A stretch of 40,799 bases of DNA from an uncultured Alphaproteobacteria bacterium (lineage in GTDB: Bacteria > Pseudomonadota > Alphaproteobacteria > RF32 > CAG-239), in assembly GCA_944390915.1 (NCBI GenBank), contig CALXRS010000015.1:1-40799 (forward strand), read 5' to 3'. This document shows positions 8,253 to 16,400 of the stretch, in pieces. Numbering within the stretch: the stretch's first letter is position 1; the number at the start of each line of letters is the position of its first letter. The position numbers were made by a program, and so were the translations under genes. The notes under the pieces are model-generated. The model did no database searches. It saw nothing but the letters and a program-made list of their open reading frames with translations, and was not told where the DNA came from.

Positions 8253-8575
8253 CCGCTGCCGTCTTTCCGTCCGTCTTTCTTTCCGTCCGGCTTTTGTCTG
8301 CCGTTTGTCCCGAACATGCTCGGCTGTCCGCTCGTCGACGGCCGCCGCCCGCTGTTTTGATAATTTTTTTTTAAGAAAAATATTTTTTCCTGTTGTTTTT
8401 CATCGTTTTCACTTGTTATTTTTCAAAAATAATATTACTTATTATCAATAGGATAAACAAAAGATGATAGAAAAATCAAAAAAAATTTATCCCTTAAGCG
8501 TTACTTAAGTTTACCGTGGTTAATTGTTCTTGTAAGCAGTTAAACGAAAAACATTTTTTTATAAGGAGAAAAAAT
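8253..8575. other. Intergenic region upstream of the ygiW-qseBC operon
   Basis: The first 90 bp are GC-rich with repeated CCGTC words and no clear terminator for the ABC-F gene. From about 8360 the sequence turns strongly AT-rich. It contains TTACTTATTATCAATAGG (8435-8452), almost repeated upstream of tpsB, and the CTTAAG direct repeat described separately. A possible -10, TTAATT, lies at 8520-8525. Confidence 0.6.
8493..8509 (+). promoter_or_regulatory. QseB/PmrA-type operator, CTTAAG-N5-CTTAAG
   Basis: Two perfect CTTAAG hexamers (8493-8498 and 8504-8509) lie on the same face of the helix, 11 bp apart. This is the direct-repeat architecture bound by PmrA/BasR/QseB-type OmpR-family regulators. 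It stands 10 bp before a possible -10 and 67 bp before the operon that encodes such a regulator, which suggests autoregulation. Confidence 0.7.
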
Positions 8576-8950
8576 ATGAACAAGTTATTTGCAGTTTCCA
8601 CTTTGGCTTTGATGGTTGGTTTTGCCGGCAGCGCGATGGCTCAATATCAGGGCGCGGCAGCTCCCCGCGGCGGTTTTACCGGTCCGGGGCTGGCCACTTC
8701 CACGGTTGCCGAGGCCGTTAAGCTGAGCGACGATCAGCCGGTTGTTCTGGTCGGTCAGATTGAACAGAGCCTGGGTGACGAAAAATATCTGTTCAAAGAT
8801 GCCTCCGGCAGCGTCACCATCGAAATTGACGACGAAGACTGGCGCGGCGTGAACGTCACTCCGGCCGACACCATCGAAATCAGCGGTGAGATAGACAAAG
8901 ATTTGTTCGACACCGTTATCGACGTCGACCGCGTTCAGCTGAAAAAATAA
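8576..8950 (+). CDS. ygiW: YgiW/YdeI-family periplasmic OB-fold stress protein
   Basis: A 124-residue exported protein. The start at 8576 is preferred over an upstream in-frame one because ATAAGGAGA lies just upstream and a clean signal peptide follows (ending GSAMA). The mature part is the bacterial OB-fold (BOF) domain: STVAEA, then strands around VVLVGQIEQ, YLFKDASGSVTIEID and a DTIEISGEID block. Family members (YgiW, YdeI) help cells survive peroxide, cationic peptides and other envelope stress. Twelve bases separate it from the response regulator. The order ygiW-qseB-qseC is known from Enterobacteriaceae and Pasteurellaceae, which supports both identifications. Confidence 0.88.
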   Translation: MNKLFAVSTLALMVGFAGSAMAQYQGAAAPRGGFTGPGLATSTVAEAVKLSDDQPVVLVGQIEQSLGDEKYLFKDASGSVTIEIDDEDWRGVNVTPADTIEISGEIDKDLFDTVIDVDRVQLKK

Positions 8951-8962
8951 AGCAGGTGCTCC

Positions 8963-9622
8963 ATGCGGGTCTTATTGGTGGAAGACGATCGCCTGATAGG
9001 AGACGGGTTAAAGGCCGGGCTGGAAAAGCTCGGCTTTGCCGTCGACTGGTTTACCGACGGGCTGGAAGGGGAAGAGGCGCTTTATCAGGCCTCCTACGGG
9101 GCGGTGGTGCTCGATTTGGGGCTGCCCGGGCAGGACGGTCTTGAGATATTGAAAAACTGGCGGTGCAACGGCCGGCGGGAACCGGTGCTGGTGCTGACGG
9201 CGCGCGGTGACGTCGACCAGCGGATTATCGGGTTGAACACCGGCGCCGACGACTATCTCGGCAAGCCTTTTTCGCTGAGGGAAGTACAGGCGCGCCTGAA
9301 TGCTCTTGTCCGCCGCGCGGGCGGCAGTCCGACGCCGCTTTTGACGCACGGGAACGTGACTTTCGATCAGCAGACCCGCAAAGCGGCCGTCAACGGCAGC
9401 GAGATAACCCTTTCCCCGCGTGAAACGGCGTTGCTCGAACTGTTGCTCTTAAACAAAAACAAGGTTCTTTCCAAAGAAGCGATAGAAAGCAAAATCTATT
9501 CCTGGGACGACGAGGTGCAAAGCAACGCGGTTGAAGTGCACATCCACCACCTGCGCAAAAAACTGGGCAAAGACTTTGTCCGCACGGTCAACAAAATCGG
9601 TTATATATTGGAAGAAAAATAG
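8963..9622 (+). CDS. qseB: OmpR-family response regulator, QseB/PmrA type
   Basis: A 219-residue transcription factor. The receiver domain (1-120) has the acidic pocket E7/D8/D9, phospho-acceptor D51 (VVLDLGLPG), T79 and K101 (GKPF). The C-terminal winged helix (about 125-219) ends with the family pattern [13 protein letters not shown] and VRTVNKIGY. It is cotranscribed with the ygiW-like gene and abuts the sensor kinase gene with no gap. It probably binds the CTTAAG direct repeat upstream of the operon. QseB and PmrA/BasR are close relatives; the neighbouring ygiW and the kinase favour QseB. Confidence 0.9.
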   Translation: MRVLLVEDDRLIGDGLKAGLEKLGFAVDWFTDGLEGEEALYQASYGAVVLDLGLPGQDGLEILKNWRCNGRREPVLVLTARGDVDQRIIGLNTGADDYLGKPFSLREVQARLNALVRRAGGSPTPLLTHGNVTFDQQTRKAAVNGSEITLSPRETALLELLLLNKNKVLSKEAIESKIYSWDDEVQSNAVEVHIHHLRKKLGKDFVRTVNKIGYILEEK

Positions 9623-10966
9623 ATGAAAAAACTGAGTCTGCGTCTGCGTCTGCTTTTGATTTTTACCGGCATTTCCTGTCTGATATGGTTGTGCGCGGGG
9701 TTGTTGTCGTGGTTTGAAAGCCGCGAAAAGATAGACGAGTTTTTTGACCAGTATCAAATTCTGCTGGCGCGCCAGCTGGCCTCGGCCGACTGGTCCGCTT
9801 TGTCGCCGGAAACGCAAAAGGCCGCCGACAAAATCATCAAACGCATCCGCAACGCCGACGAAGAAGACGAAGCCATCGGTTTTGCCGTTTTTTCGCGCAC
9901 GGGAGAAATGGTTTTTCACGACAACGAAAACGGGCGGGAATTTTCTTTTTCCGCCGCCGTGGGCAGTTTTACCGACGAATGGGTGGACGACGAATGGCGG
10001 ATTGTGCGGGTGGATTCGGTCGATAAAAAATATATTATTGCCGTCGGGCAGGAAATGGAATACCGCACCGAAGTGACCCTTGACATGGTGGAAGAGTTTT
10101 TGATGCCCTGGCTGGGCGGACTTTTTGTTTTGCTTTTGGCCGTCGTTTATTTTGTCGGGCGGGAATTTTCTTCTTTCGGGCGTTTGGCCGGCGAGCTGAA
10201 AGAGAGGCGGCCGGACGACTTGTCGCCGCTGTCGGAAGAAGGCCTGCCCAAAGAAATAAAACCGTTGACCGCTGCCATCAACGGCCTGTTTGAAAAAATT
10301 GACGGCATGATTAAGCGCGAAAAAAGTTTTATTTCCGATTCCGCGCACGAGCTGCGCACGCCGCTGACGGCCTTAAAAGTGCAGCTTGAAGTTTTGCAGC
10401 TGTCGGCGGACGATCCGGCGGCGCTGAAAAACTCGCTTGCCAAGATGGAACAAAGCGTGGAACGCTGCGCCCGGCTGGTGGAACAGCTGCTTTTGCTCTC
10501 AAGGCTTGAAAGCGGACTGGCGATTGTTGACGACGCGGAAGAAATTTCCTGGCCGCAGATTGTCGATTCGCTGGCCGGTGAATATGCGGAAAATCTGCAT
10601 GCCAAAAAACAGCGGTTGATAACGGACGTGACCTCCCGCGCGCCGGTTAAAAGCGGCAATTCCGTGTTGCTTGCGGCCATGTTGCGCAACCTGTTGGACA
10701 ATGCCGTCAAATACAGTCCCGAAGGAGCGGAGATAGCCGTCCGCGTTTCCGCCGGCGAGGTCGAAGTGCACAATTCCGGCGTCAAAGTGGCGGACAGCCA
10801 TCTGCGCCATTTGAGCGAGCGCTTTTATCGCCCCGCGGGGCAAAAGGAAAACGGCAGCGGGCTCGGTCTGTCGATTGTTGCCAAAATTGCCGCTTTGCAC
10901 GGCTGCAAAATGGAATTTGATAACAGCGGCGACGGTTTTTCGGTGATTATCTCCAGGGAAAGATAA
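9623..10966 (+). CDS. qseC: Sensor histidine kinase, QseC type
   Basis: A 447-residue inner-membrane kinase whose ATG follows the regulator's stop codon directly. It has TM1 (about 10-28), a periplasmic sensor of about 130 residues, TM2 (about 164-184), a short linker, the H box with H242 (SDSAHELRTPLTAL), the N box LRNLLDNAVKYSPEG and the G2 box GSGLGLSIV. The segment FYRP-GQ-GSGLGLSIV before and around the G2 box resembles QseC. The G1 box is unusual: the expected DxGxG reads N-S-G-V-K (HNSGVK), so the adenine-binding aspartate appears replaced by asparagine. Kinase activity may be altered. The stimulus cannot be read from the sequence; the periplasmic part is rich in acidic residues (NADEEDEA), which might bind cations or peptides. 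Confidence 0.88.
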   Translation: MKKLSLRLRLLLIFTGISCLIWLCAGLLSWFESREKIDEFFDQYQILLARQLASADWSALSPETQKAADKIIKRIRNADEEDEAIGFAVFSRTGEMVFHDNENGREFSFSAAVGSFTDEWVDDEWRIVRVDSVDKKYIIAVGQEMEYRTEVTLDMVEEFLMPWLGGLFVLLLAVVYFVGREFSSFGRLAGELKERRPDDLSPLSEEGLPKEIKPLTAAINGLFEKIDGMIKREKSFISDSAHELRTPLTALKVQLEVLQLSADDPAALKNSLAKMEQSVERCARLVEQLLLLSRLESGLAIVDDAEEISWPQIVDSLAGEYAENLHAKKQRLITDVTSRAPVKSGNSVLLAAMLRNLLDNAVKYSPEGAEIAVRVSAGEVEVHNSGVKVADSHLRHLSERFYRPAGQKENGSGLGLSIVAKIAALHGCKMEFDNSGDGFSVIISRER

Positions 10967-10982
10967 TTTTAGACAAAAACAT

Positions 10983-11011
10983 TTGACAAATGTTTGCTTT
11001 TTGCCTACAAT
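10983..11011 (+). promoter_or_regulatory. Sigma-70 promoter for the duplicated holin-like gene
   Basis: TTGACA (10983-10988), 17 bp, TACAAT (11006-11011), 34 bp before the start codon. It is close to consensus, so the gene should be independently and strongly expressed. Confidence 0.8.
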
Positions 11012-11045
11012 AACAGGCATGAAAACAATTAAAATTTAAATTATT

Positions 11046-11504
11046 ATGAAAAAGAAAATCAAATTCAAAAGACTATGGATTTCGGTCATCGGCTGGATAT
11101 TGGTCGGAGGTTTTATCAATAATCTGTTCGTGCATCCGTTTACCAATATAGAAATTGTGGAGTGGAACGGATTGATAACCTCTCTCGGAATCCTGCTCGG
11201 CATCAGCGGCACAAGAGATTATTTCCTGAAAAAATCTCTCGACAAAGTGCCGGAAAACGTGTCGGGCAAAGGTTGGCAGCGGTGGTGGATTCCCTGCATC
11301 GGTTGGGTGCTTGCCGGCGGTTATTTTATCAACTGTGTGCTGGCGCCGTACATTCATCTGAATGTAAACGACTGGTCGCAGCTGATTACCGCCTTGACGG
11401 TTATGCTCGGTATCAGCGGCGCGCGCGACGTTGGTTTGCGGTGGCTGCCGAAAGGCGAAACGCCTGTTGTCGAACCGGAAAAGAAAGAAGAGGGAGAAGC
11501 CTAA
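11046..11504 (+). CDS. Internally duplicated holin-like membrane protein
   Basis: A 152-residue membrane protein made of two similar halves. Half 1 has W-I-S-V-I-GWILVGGF, a VEWNGLITSLGILLGISGTRD block and then a basic stretch. Half 2 has WWIPCIGWVLAGGY, NDWSQLITALTVMLGISGARD and again a basic stretch. Each half looks like the 3TM holins of phages and gene transfer agents (aromatic first helix, a polar break, then LLG-x-x-G-x-R). The fusion of two such units is unusual. It has its own promoter and terminator and no lysin or phage genes nearby, so a prophage role is doubtful. The tail after residue 138 is charged (EPEKKEEGEA). Function is inferred from resemblance only. Confidence 0.7.
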   Translation: MKKKIKFKRLWISVIGWILVGGFINNLFVHPFTNIEIVEWNGLITSLGILLGISGTRDYFLKKSLDKVPENVSGKGWQRWWIPCIGWVLAGGYFINCVLAPYIHLNVNDWSQLITALTVMLGISGARDVGLRWLPKGETPVVEPEKKEEGEA

Positions 11505-11526
11505 TAAGCTTCTTTCTTCCGAAAAT

Positions 11527-11556
11527 AAAAAAGGACGGATTCTTCCGTCCTTTTTT
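11527..11556 (+). terminator. Rho-independent terminator
   Basis: AAAAAAGGACGGA (11527-11539), loop TTCT, TCCGTCCTTTTTT (11544-11556): a perfect stem with flanking A and T runs. It ends the holin-like gene and would also work leftward. Confidence 0.92.
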
Positions 11557-11601
11557 ATTTTTTATCGACGAAAATAATTTTTTGTTTTTGAGTCGATTTT
11601 T

Positions 11602-11683
11602 TTGACAAGATATTTTCTTTGTTACGTATTATCAACAGGTCAGCTATTTTTTTCTTGACAAAAGTTATTTCCCTTTTAAGCTA
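11602..11683 (+). promoter_or_regulatory. Promoter region of the tpsBA operon
   Basis: Two TTGACA hexamers occur (11602-11607 and 11655-11660). Neither has a perfect -10. The first is followed by TATTAT at 11627-11632 after 19 bp, the second by TAAGCT after 16 bp. Weak -10 boxes or the long spacer suggest an activator. TTACGTATTATCAACAGG (11622-11639) matches 16 of 18 bases of a word upstream of the ygiW-qseBC operon. Confidence 0.5.
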
Positions 11684-11724
11684 CTCCCCATACCGGTTAA
11701 CCATTATCTGTAAGGTTTTTTACT

Positions 11725-13434
11725 TTGACTAAACTGACTGCTTTAAAGGTCGGGTTTTTGGCTGTTTTTCTTTTTTGTGCCGACGCCCGCGCCGTCCCCG
11801 TAGCCCCTCCCGTTCGTGCCTATTCGCCTGCCTATGAGCTTGAAAGGACGAGAGAAACTTTGCGTTCGCAGGCCACCGATGCCCGCATCAGGGATTTTTC
11901 CGACGAATATCGTAAGGAAAAGCTGAAAGCGGCCGCGGCTGAAGATAAGAAAGAACAGGCATCTGCCGCCGATGCTGCCGGCAACAAAAAAATCATGAAG
12001 TTAAAACGTTTGCTTTTTGATCGTTCGGAATTGCTTTCGGACGATTTTTTGGAAAATATCGCTTCCCGCTACGAGGGCAGGGAAATAAGTCTGAACGACA
12101 TCCGCGCCATCATCAATGAAATTGACGGCGAATATAAAAAGCACGGTTTTCTGGCCGCCAAGGCCTATGTGCCCGAGCAGGACGTCCGCGACCGTATTTT
12201 GAAAATCGGTCTGATTGAGGGCAAAATCAACAAAATCACCGTGCGCGAAAACCATTCTACAAACGAAAATTTCGTGCGCCGGAACATCGGGGTTGAAACG
12301 GGCGACCGCCTCAATGTGAAAGAGCTGCAGGACAATATCCTGATGTTTAACGCCGCCAACGACATCAAAGCGCGGGTGGCAATGGAACCGGGCGAAAAAT
12401 TTGCCACCACCGATTTGGACGTGATTGTCGAAGAGCCCGAAAGATTTTCTTTGTCGGCCTTCACCGATAACGCCGGACAAAAGTCGACCGGCGTGTACCG
12501 CGCGGGCGCCTTTGCTTCCGTGCGCAGCCTGACCGGCTACCGCGACAATCTGAACTTCGGCGGTGTGGTCAGCGAGGGATCAAACGCCTTTTTTGCCTCT
12601 TTTGACATTCCCGAGCCCGCCCTCAACAGCCGCATCGGTTTCGGGATGGACTATTCGGATACGGAAATCGTCGGCGGAGATTTGGAGGCTCTCGACGTTA
12701 CCGGCAATTTCTATAACTACTATTTTTATCTCAAACGGCCGGTCTATGTTACCGAAAGCTTTGTCAACAACTTGAACTTTACCGCCAGTTTCAAAAACGG
12801 GGCGTCTTATATCGGCGATTTTCGCACGCAGAAAGTCTATACCGACACGCTCGGTTTGTCTTGGGACAGCCTGAAGCTTTTTGCCGGCGGCTATTTTTAC
12901 AACCAGCTGAGCGCCACGAGCGGCGTTAAGCTGATAGACGGCGAACGCTCTTTCTGGCGGTTTAACTATAACGGCGAGTTCCATTGGGCTTTTGAGGAAA
13001 ACTTTGCCTTAAACCTCAAAGCCAAAGGACAATACAGCTCGCAGGACTTCCTGCCGTCGTCCGAGCAGTTTCAGGTTGGCGGCGTCAATTCGGTTCGCGG
13101 CTACACGGAAGGCATGCTTGTCGGAGACAAGGGCTTCGCCATGATGAACGAACTGCGCTATGACGTCAAGCCGCTGATAAAAGAAGCCGACTGGCTGAAC
13201 CGGGCGGAAGTTTATGCCTTTTTTGACTTTGGCCATGCCTATGCCAAAGACAGCAACAACCTCAAAAACGAAAACGAAGCCTTTGTCTACAGCGCCGGTC
13301 TCGGTGCGCGCGTGGGGCTTCTCGACCGGCTGGAAGCCAACTTTACGGCGGCTTTCCCGTTAAAAGACCATGATTTCAACGAAAATGATGAAGACGTCGA
13401 ATTTCTGTTTTTCATCCAGGCCAAACTCTGGTAG
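11725..13434 (+). CDS. Two-partner secretion outer-membrane transporter (TpsB)
   Basis: A 569-residue TpsB/FhaC-ShlB-type pore that secretes the adjacent TpsA. Translation appears to start at TTG: AAGG lies 9 nt upstream, a signal peptide (ending ADARA) follows at once, and the next in-frame Met lies beyond it. After an Ala/Glu/Lys-rich helical segment (about 40-88) come the POTRA domains (about 92-225, including the typical LNDIRAIINEI and GFLAAKAYVPEQ blocks). The C-terminal barrel (about 230-569) contains the conserved VRGY motif (SVRGYTEG, about 457-464) and ends with phenylalanine-rich strands and a terminal LW. Twelve bases separate it from tpsA, so the two are cotranscribed. Confidence 0.93.
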   Translation: MTKLTALKVGFLAVFLFCADARAVPVAPPVRAYSPAYELERTRETLRSQATDARIRDFSDEYRKEKLKAAAAEDKKEQASAADAAGNKKIMKLKRLLFDRSELLSDDFLENIASRYEGREISLNDIRAIINEIDGEYKKHGFLAAKAYVPEQDVRDRILKIGLIEGKINKITVRENHSTNENFVRRNIGVETGDRLNVKELQDNILMFNAANDIKARVAMEPGEKFATTDLDVIVEEPERFSLSAFTDNAGQKSTGVYRAGAFASVRSLTGYRDNLNFGGVVSEGSNAFFASFDIPEPALNSRIGFGMDYSDTEIVGGDLEALDVTGNFYNYYFYLKRPVYVTESFVNNLNFTASFKNGASYIGDFRTQKVYTDTLGLSWDSLKLFAGGYFYNQLSATSGVKLIDGERSFWRFNYNGEFHWAFEENFALNLKAKGQYSSQDFLPSSEQFQVGGVNSVRGYTEGMLVGDKGFAMMNELRYDVKPLIKEADWLNRAEVYAFFDFGHAYAKDSNNLKNENEAFVYSAGLGARVGLLDRLEANFTAAFPLKDHDFNENDEDVEFLFFIQAKLW

Positions 13435-13446
13435 GAGGACGCAAAC

Positions 13447-16400
13447 ATGTTTAGAAAAATCGTTACTTATCTGACCGTATACAGTTTTTTGTATTCCAAC
13501 GTCTGTTTTGCGGCGATGATTACGCCCGACGGGCGCACCGCGACTTCGGTCAATGTTTCCGGCAACACCTATGATGTTACGACTTCTACCGTTTCCGGCA
13601 AAAATGCGTTTAACTCGTTTAGCAATTTCGACGTCTACAAGGGAACGACGGTTAATTTGCATCTGCCGACGGCAACGCTTAACCTGATTAACCTGGTGCG
13701 CGACAAGAAGACCAATATCGACGGTATTCTGAATTCGATTAAAAACGGTAAAATCGGCGGCAATGTCTTTATTTTGAATCCGCACGGCGTAGCCATCGGC
13801 AAAAGCGGCGTGGTTAATGTGGGCTCGCTGATGCTTTCCACCCCGAACTGGGAGTTTATGGAGCAGGTGATCGCCGAAGACGGCAGCATTTCTGAGCTGG
13901 CCACCAAATCGGTGCTGGCCGGCGACCTGCCGATTAACCCTGCAGGCGTCATTTCGGTCAAAGGCAAAATAAACGCGCTGGACGCCGTGGCGGTCAAAGC
14001 CGGCAAAGTGACCAACACCGGCGAGATTCTGGCCAACCTCAAGCCGACCGTGGCGTCGGATATCGTCAACACCGGCGGCATAGACGTTGATTCCCCGTTG
14101 GTGTTCAAAGATGGTAAAATCAGTATTTTTGCCGAAAACGACGTCACCAATTCGGGGACAATTCGGGCAGATGCCAATGCTGCCGCCGCGGCCGGCGATG
14201 TTGTCGTTAAGGCCAAAGGCGACATTAACCTGCGGCAGGGTTCTCTCATCAGTTCTTCCGGTTCGGCCGAAAACAAAGCCGGCGGCAAAGTGATAGTTTT
14301 TGCCGACAACCGCGCCAATCTGGAACAGGGGGCAAAAATTACCGCCGATGCCCATGATGACGATGCCGAAGGCGGTTTTGTCGAGTTAAGCGCTTTAAAA
14401 GAAGTCAACCTGAACGGCGGTACCATGAGTGCCGGCGGTGCGGGCGGCATGATATTTATTGACCCGGAAACGTTAAACATTACTTCCGACAGCGCCTATG
14501 CAGGCAAAGACGACATTTATGCCATAGCCAACGTCATCAATGTCAAAGAAGGTGTGAGCCTGATTAAGGAAAAAGGTGACATAACTCTGATTGCCCGCGA
14601 CACGGATGCCGGCTGGGTCAAAAAAAGCAGTGCTTTCTTAAACATTGAAGACAACGCGGTCTTGGATGCGAACAATATTTATCTTTATGCTCTGGCGGGT
14701 GACGCTGAGGTGCTGGAAGGTATTGTTACCGGGGAAACGACGGTTGACAACGGCAGCTCGGCACTGACGGCTATTGAAGAAACCCTGAAGGCCAAAGGTC
14801 TGGAGTTTTTTGAAACTTTAACTAATGTCGGTCTGTTTGTCGGCTATAGCAAATCGGAAGCCGAAGCAGGTATAAACATTGGCAAAAATGTGACGATCAA
14901 CGCGGCGGAAGATGTTTTGATCAACTCCAAAGTTGTGTCCAACTCTACGGTTGATACGTTGGGCACGGGCATTGACGTAACCGTGGCGGAAAACAGCGCT
15001 TCTTCAAATATTTTTATTGACAGAGGCACAAAAATAAGCAGTGCGGGCGACGTAACCGTTTCTTCCGATCTGGTAAGCAACACTTCTGCCGTGGCGGAAA
15101 CGGCGGCTTACGGAAGCGGTCGCGGTGTGCCGGTGGATATTGCGGTGGCTGTAGGGCTGGCAGACACAGAAAATACGGTAGATATCAAAAACGGGACGAG
15201 CATTACCGCCGGCGGCGATGTCAAAATTGCCGCCAATACCGATAAAACCCATGAAGTGAGCGCTTCGGGGCTAGCCTATCAGGACGGCTGGGCGGCGGCC
15301 GGCGTGGCCTACAGCGAGTCGGCCAGCAACAATAACGTTGTTGTCGGCGGCACGATTGAAGGCCAAAATGTCGACATCGTTTCCGACATTAATGTATCTA
15401 AAAATTCATCTTCGGCCAAAACCGTTGTCGGCAACGGTATTTTTGATAGGCTGAAAGTTTGGGCCGGCAACAAGATGCTCGACGGTCTGTCGCACTGGAT
15501 CACGGCCATTCCGGCGCAAACCCATTCGCAAAGCAACGTTAAACTGGCGCTTTCCGGGGCAGTTTCCTACAGCAGCCACGACAACACGTCAACGGTTAAG
15601 GTTATGAACAACTATGCCGACGGACAAAATGCATCCAACACGGCGGTAACTTCGGTCAAAGGTGACAACGTCACCATAAGTTCGCATGTTATGGATATCA
15701 TCAGTAACGGCGCCAGCGCCAGCGTTTCTCCGAAGACGAATAAAGGAGATCACAGCGGAGATCAGAACAAGGAAAATTCTTTTGCCGGGGCTGTCGGCTA
15801 CGGTGTTTACGATAATTCTTCACGGGCGGAAATCGGCAGCGGCGTTGTTGTTAATGCGGCTGAAAGTTTGAATCTGACGTCGGAGACGGAAGAGCCGGTT
15901 GTGTGGCCGGACGCATCCATTCTGGACATTTTCGATGGTTTGACGGGCAATGTTCTGGAAAAAGGAGAAGCCCTGCTGACCAATATAGACGAGTATCTGA
16001 CAGCCAATCCGCTGAACTTGTATACCTCACTTGTTAAAAGTTCTGCCAACACCAGCAGCGGTGACGCTCAACCTGGGGAAGACAAGAATGGTATCGTCGG
16101 TATCGCCGGTTCGGTCAATTTGATGAAATTCAATAATAAGTCTGATGCGGTGATTGCCGATGGTGCGCAGATTAACCAGCTTTATAACACGACCGCGGAT
16201 CAGGCGGACGGTAACGATTCTTCGGACAAAAAACCGACGGTCAACGTTTCCGCGACAAGCTTTATCGAAACGCTCAATCTCTCCGGCGAATACGGCGGCG
16301 CGGCGCAATACGGGCTCGGCGGCTCTTATCTGCAAACATGGTTTGACAGCGATGTCAATGCGTTGATAGGCGACAATGTCAAATTATATGCCGGCAATTT

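Noticed and set aside
11046..11504. Prophage or gene-transfer-agent remnant around the holin-like gene
   Set aside because: No lysin, capsid, tail or integrase gene is nearby, so only the single domesticated-looking gene is supported.
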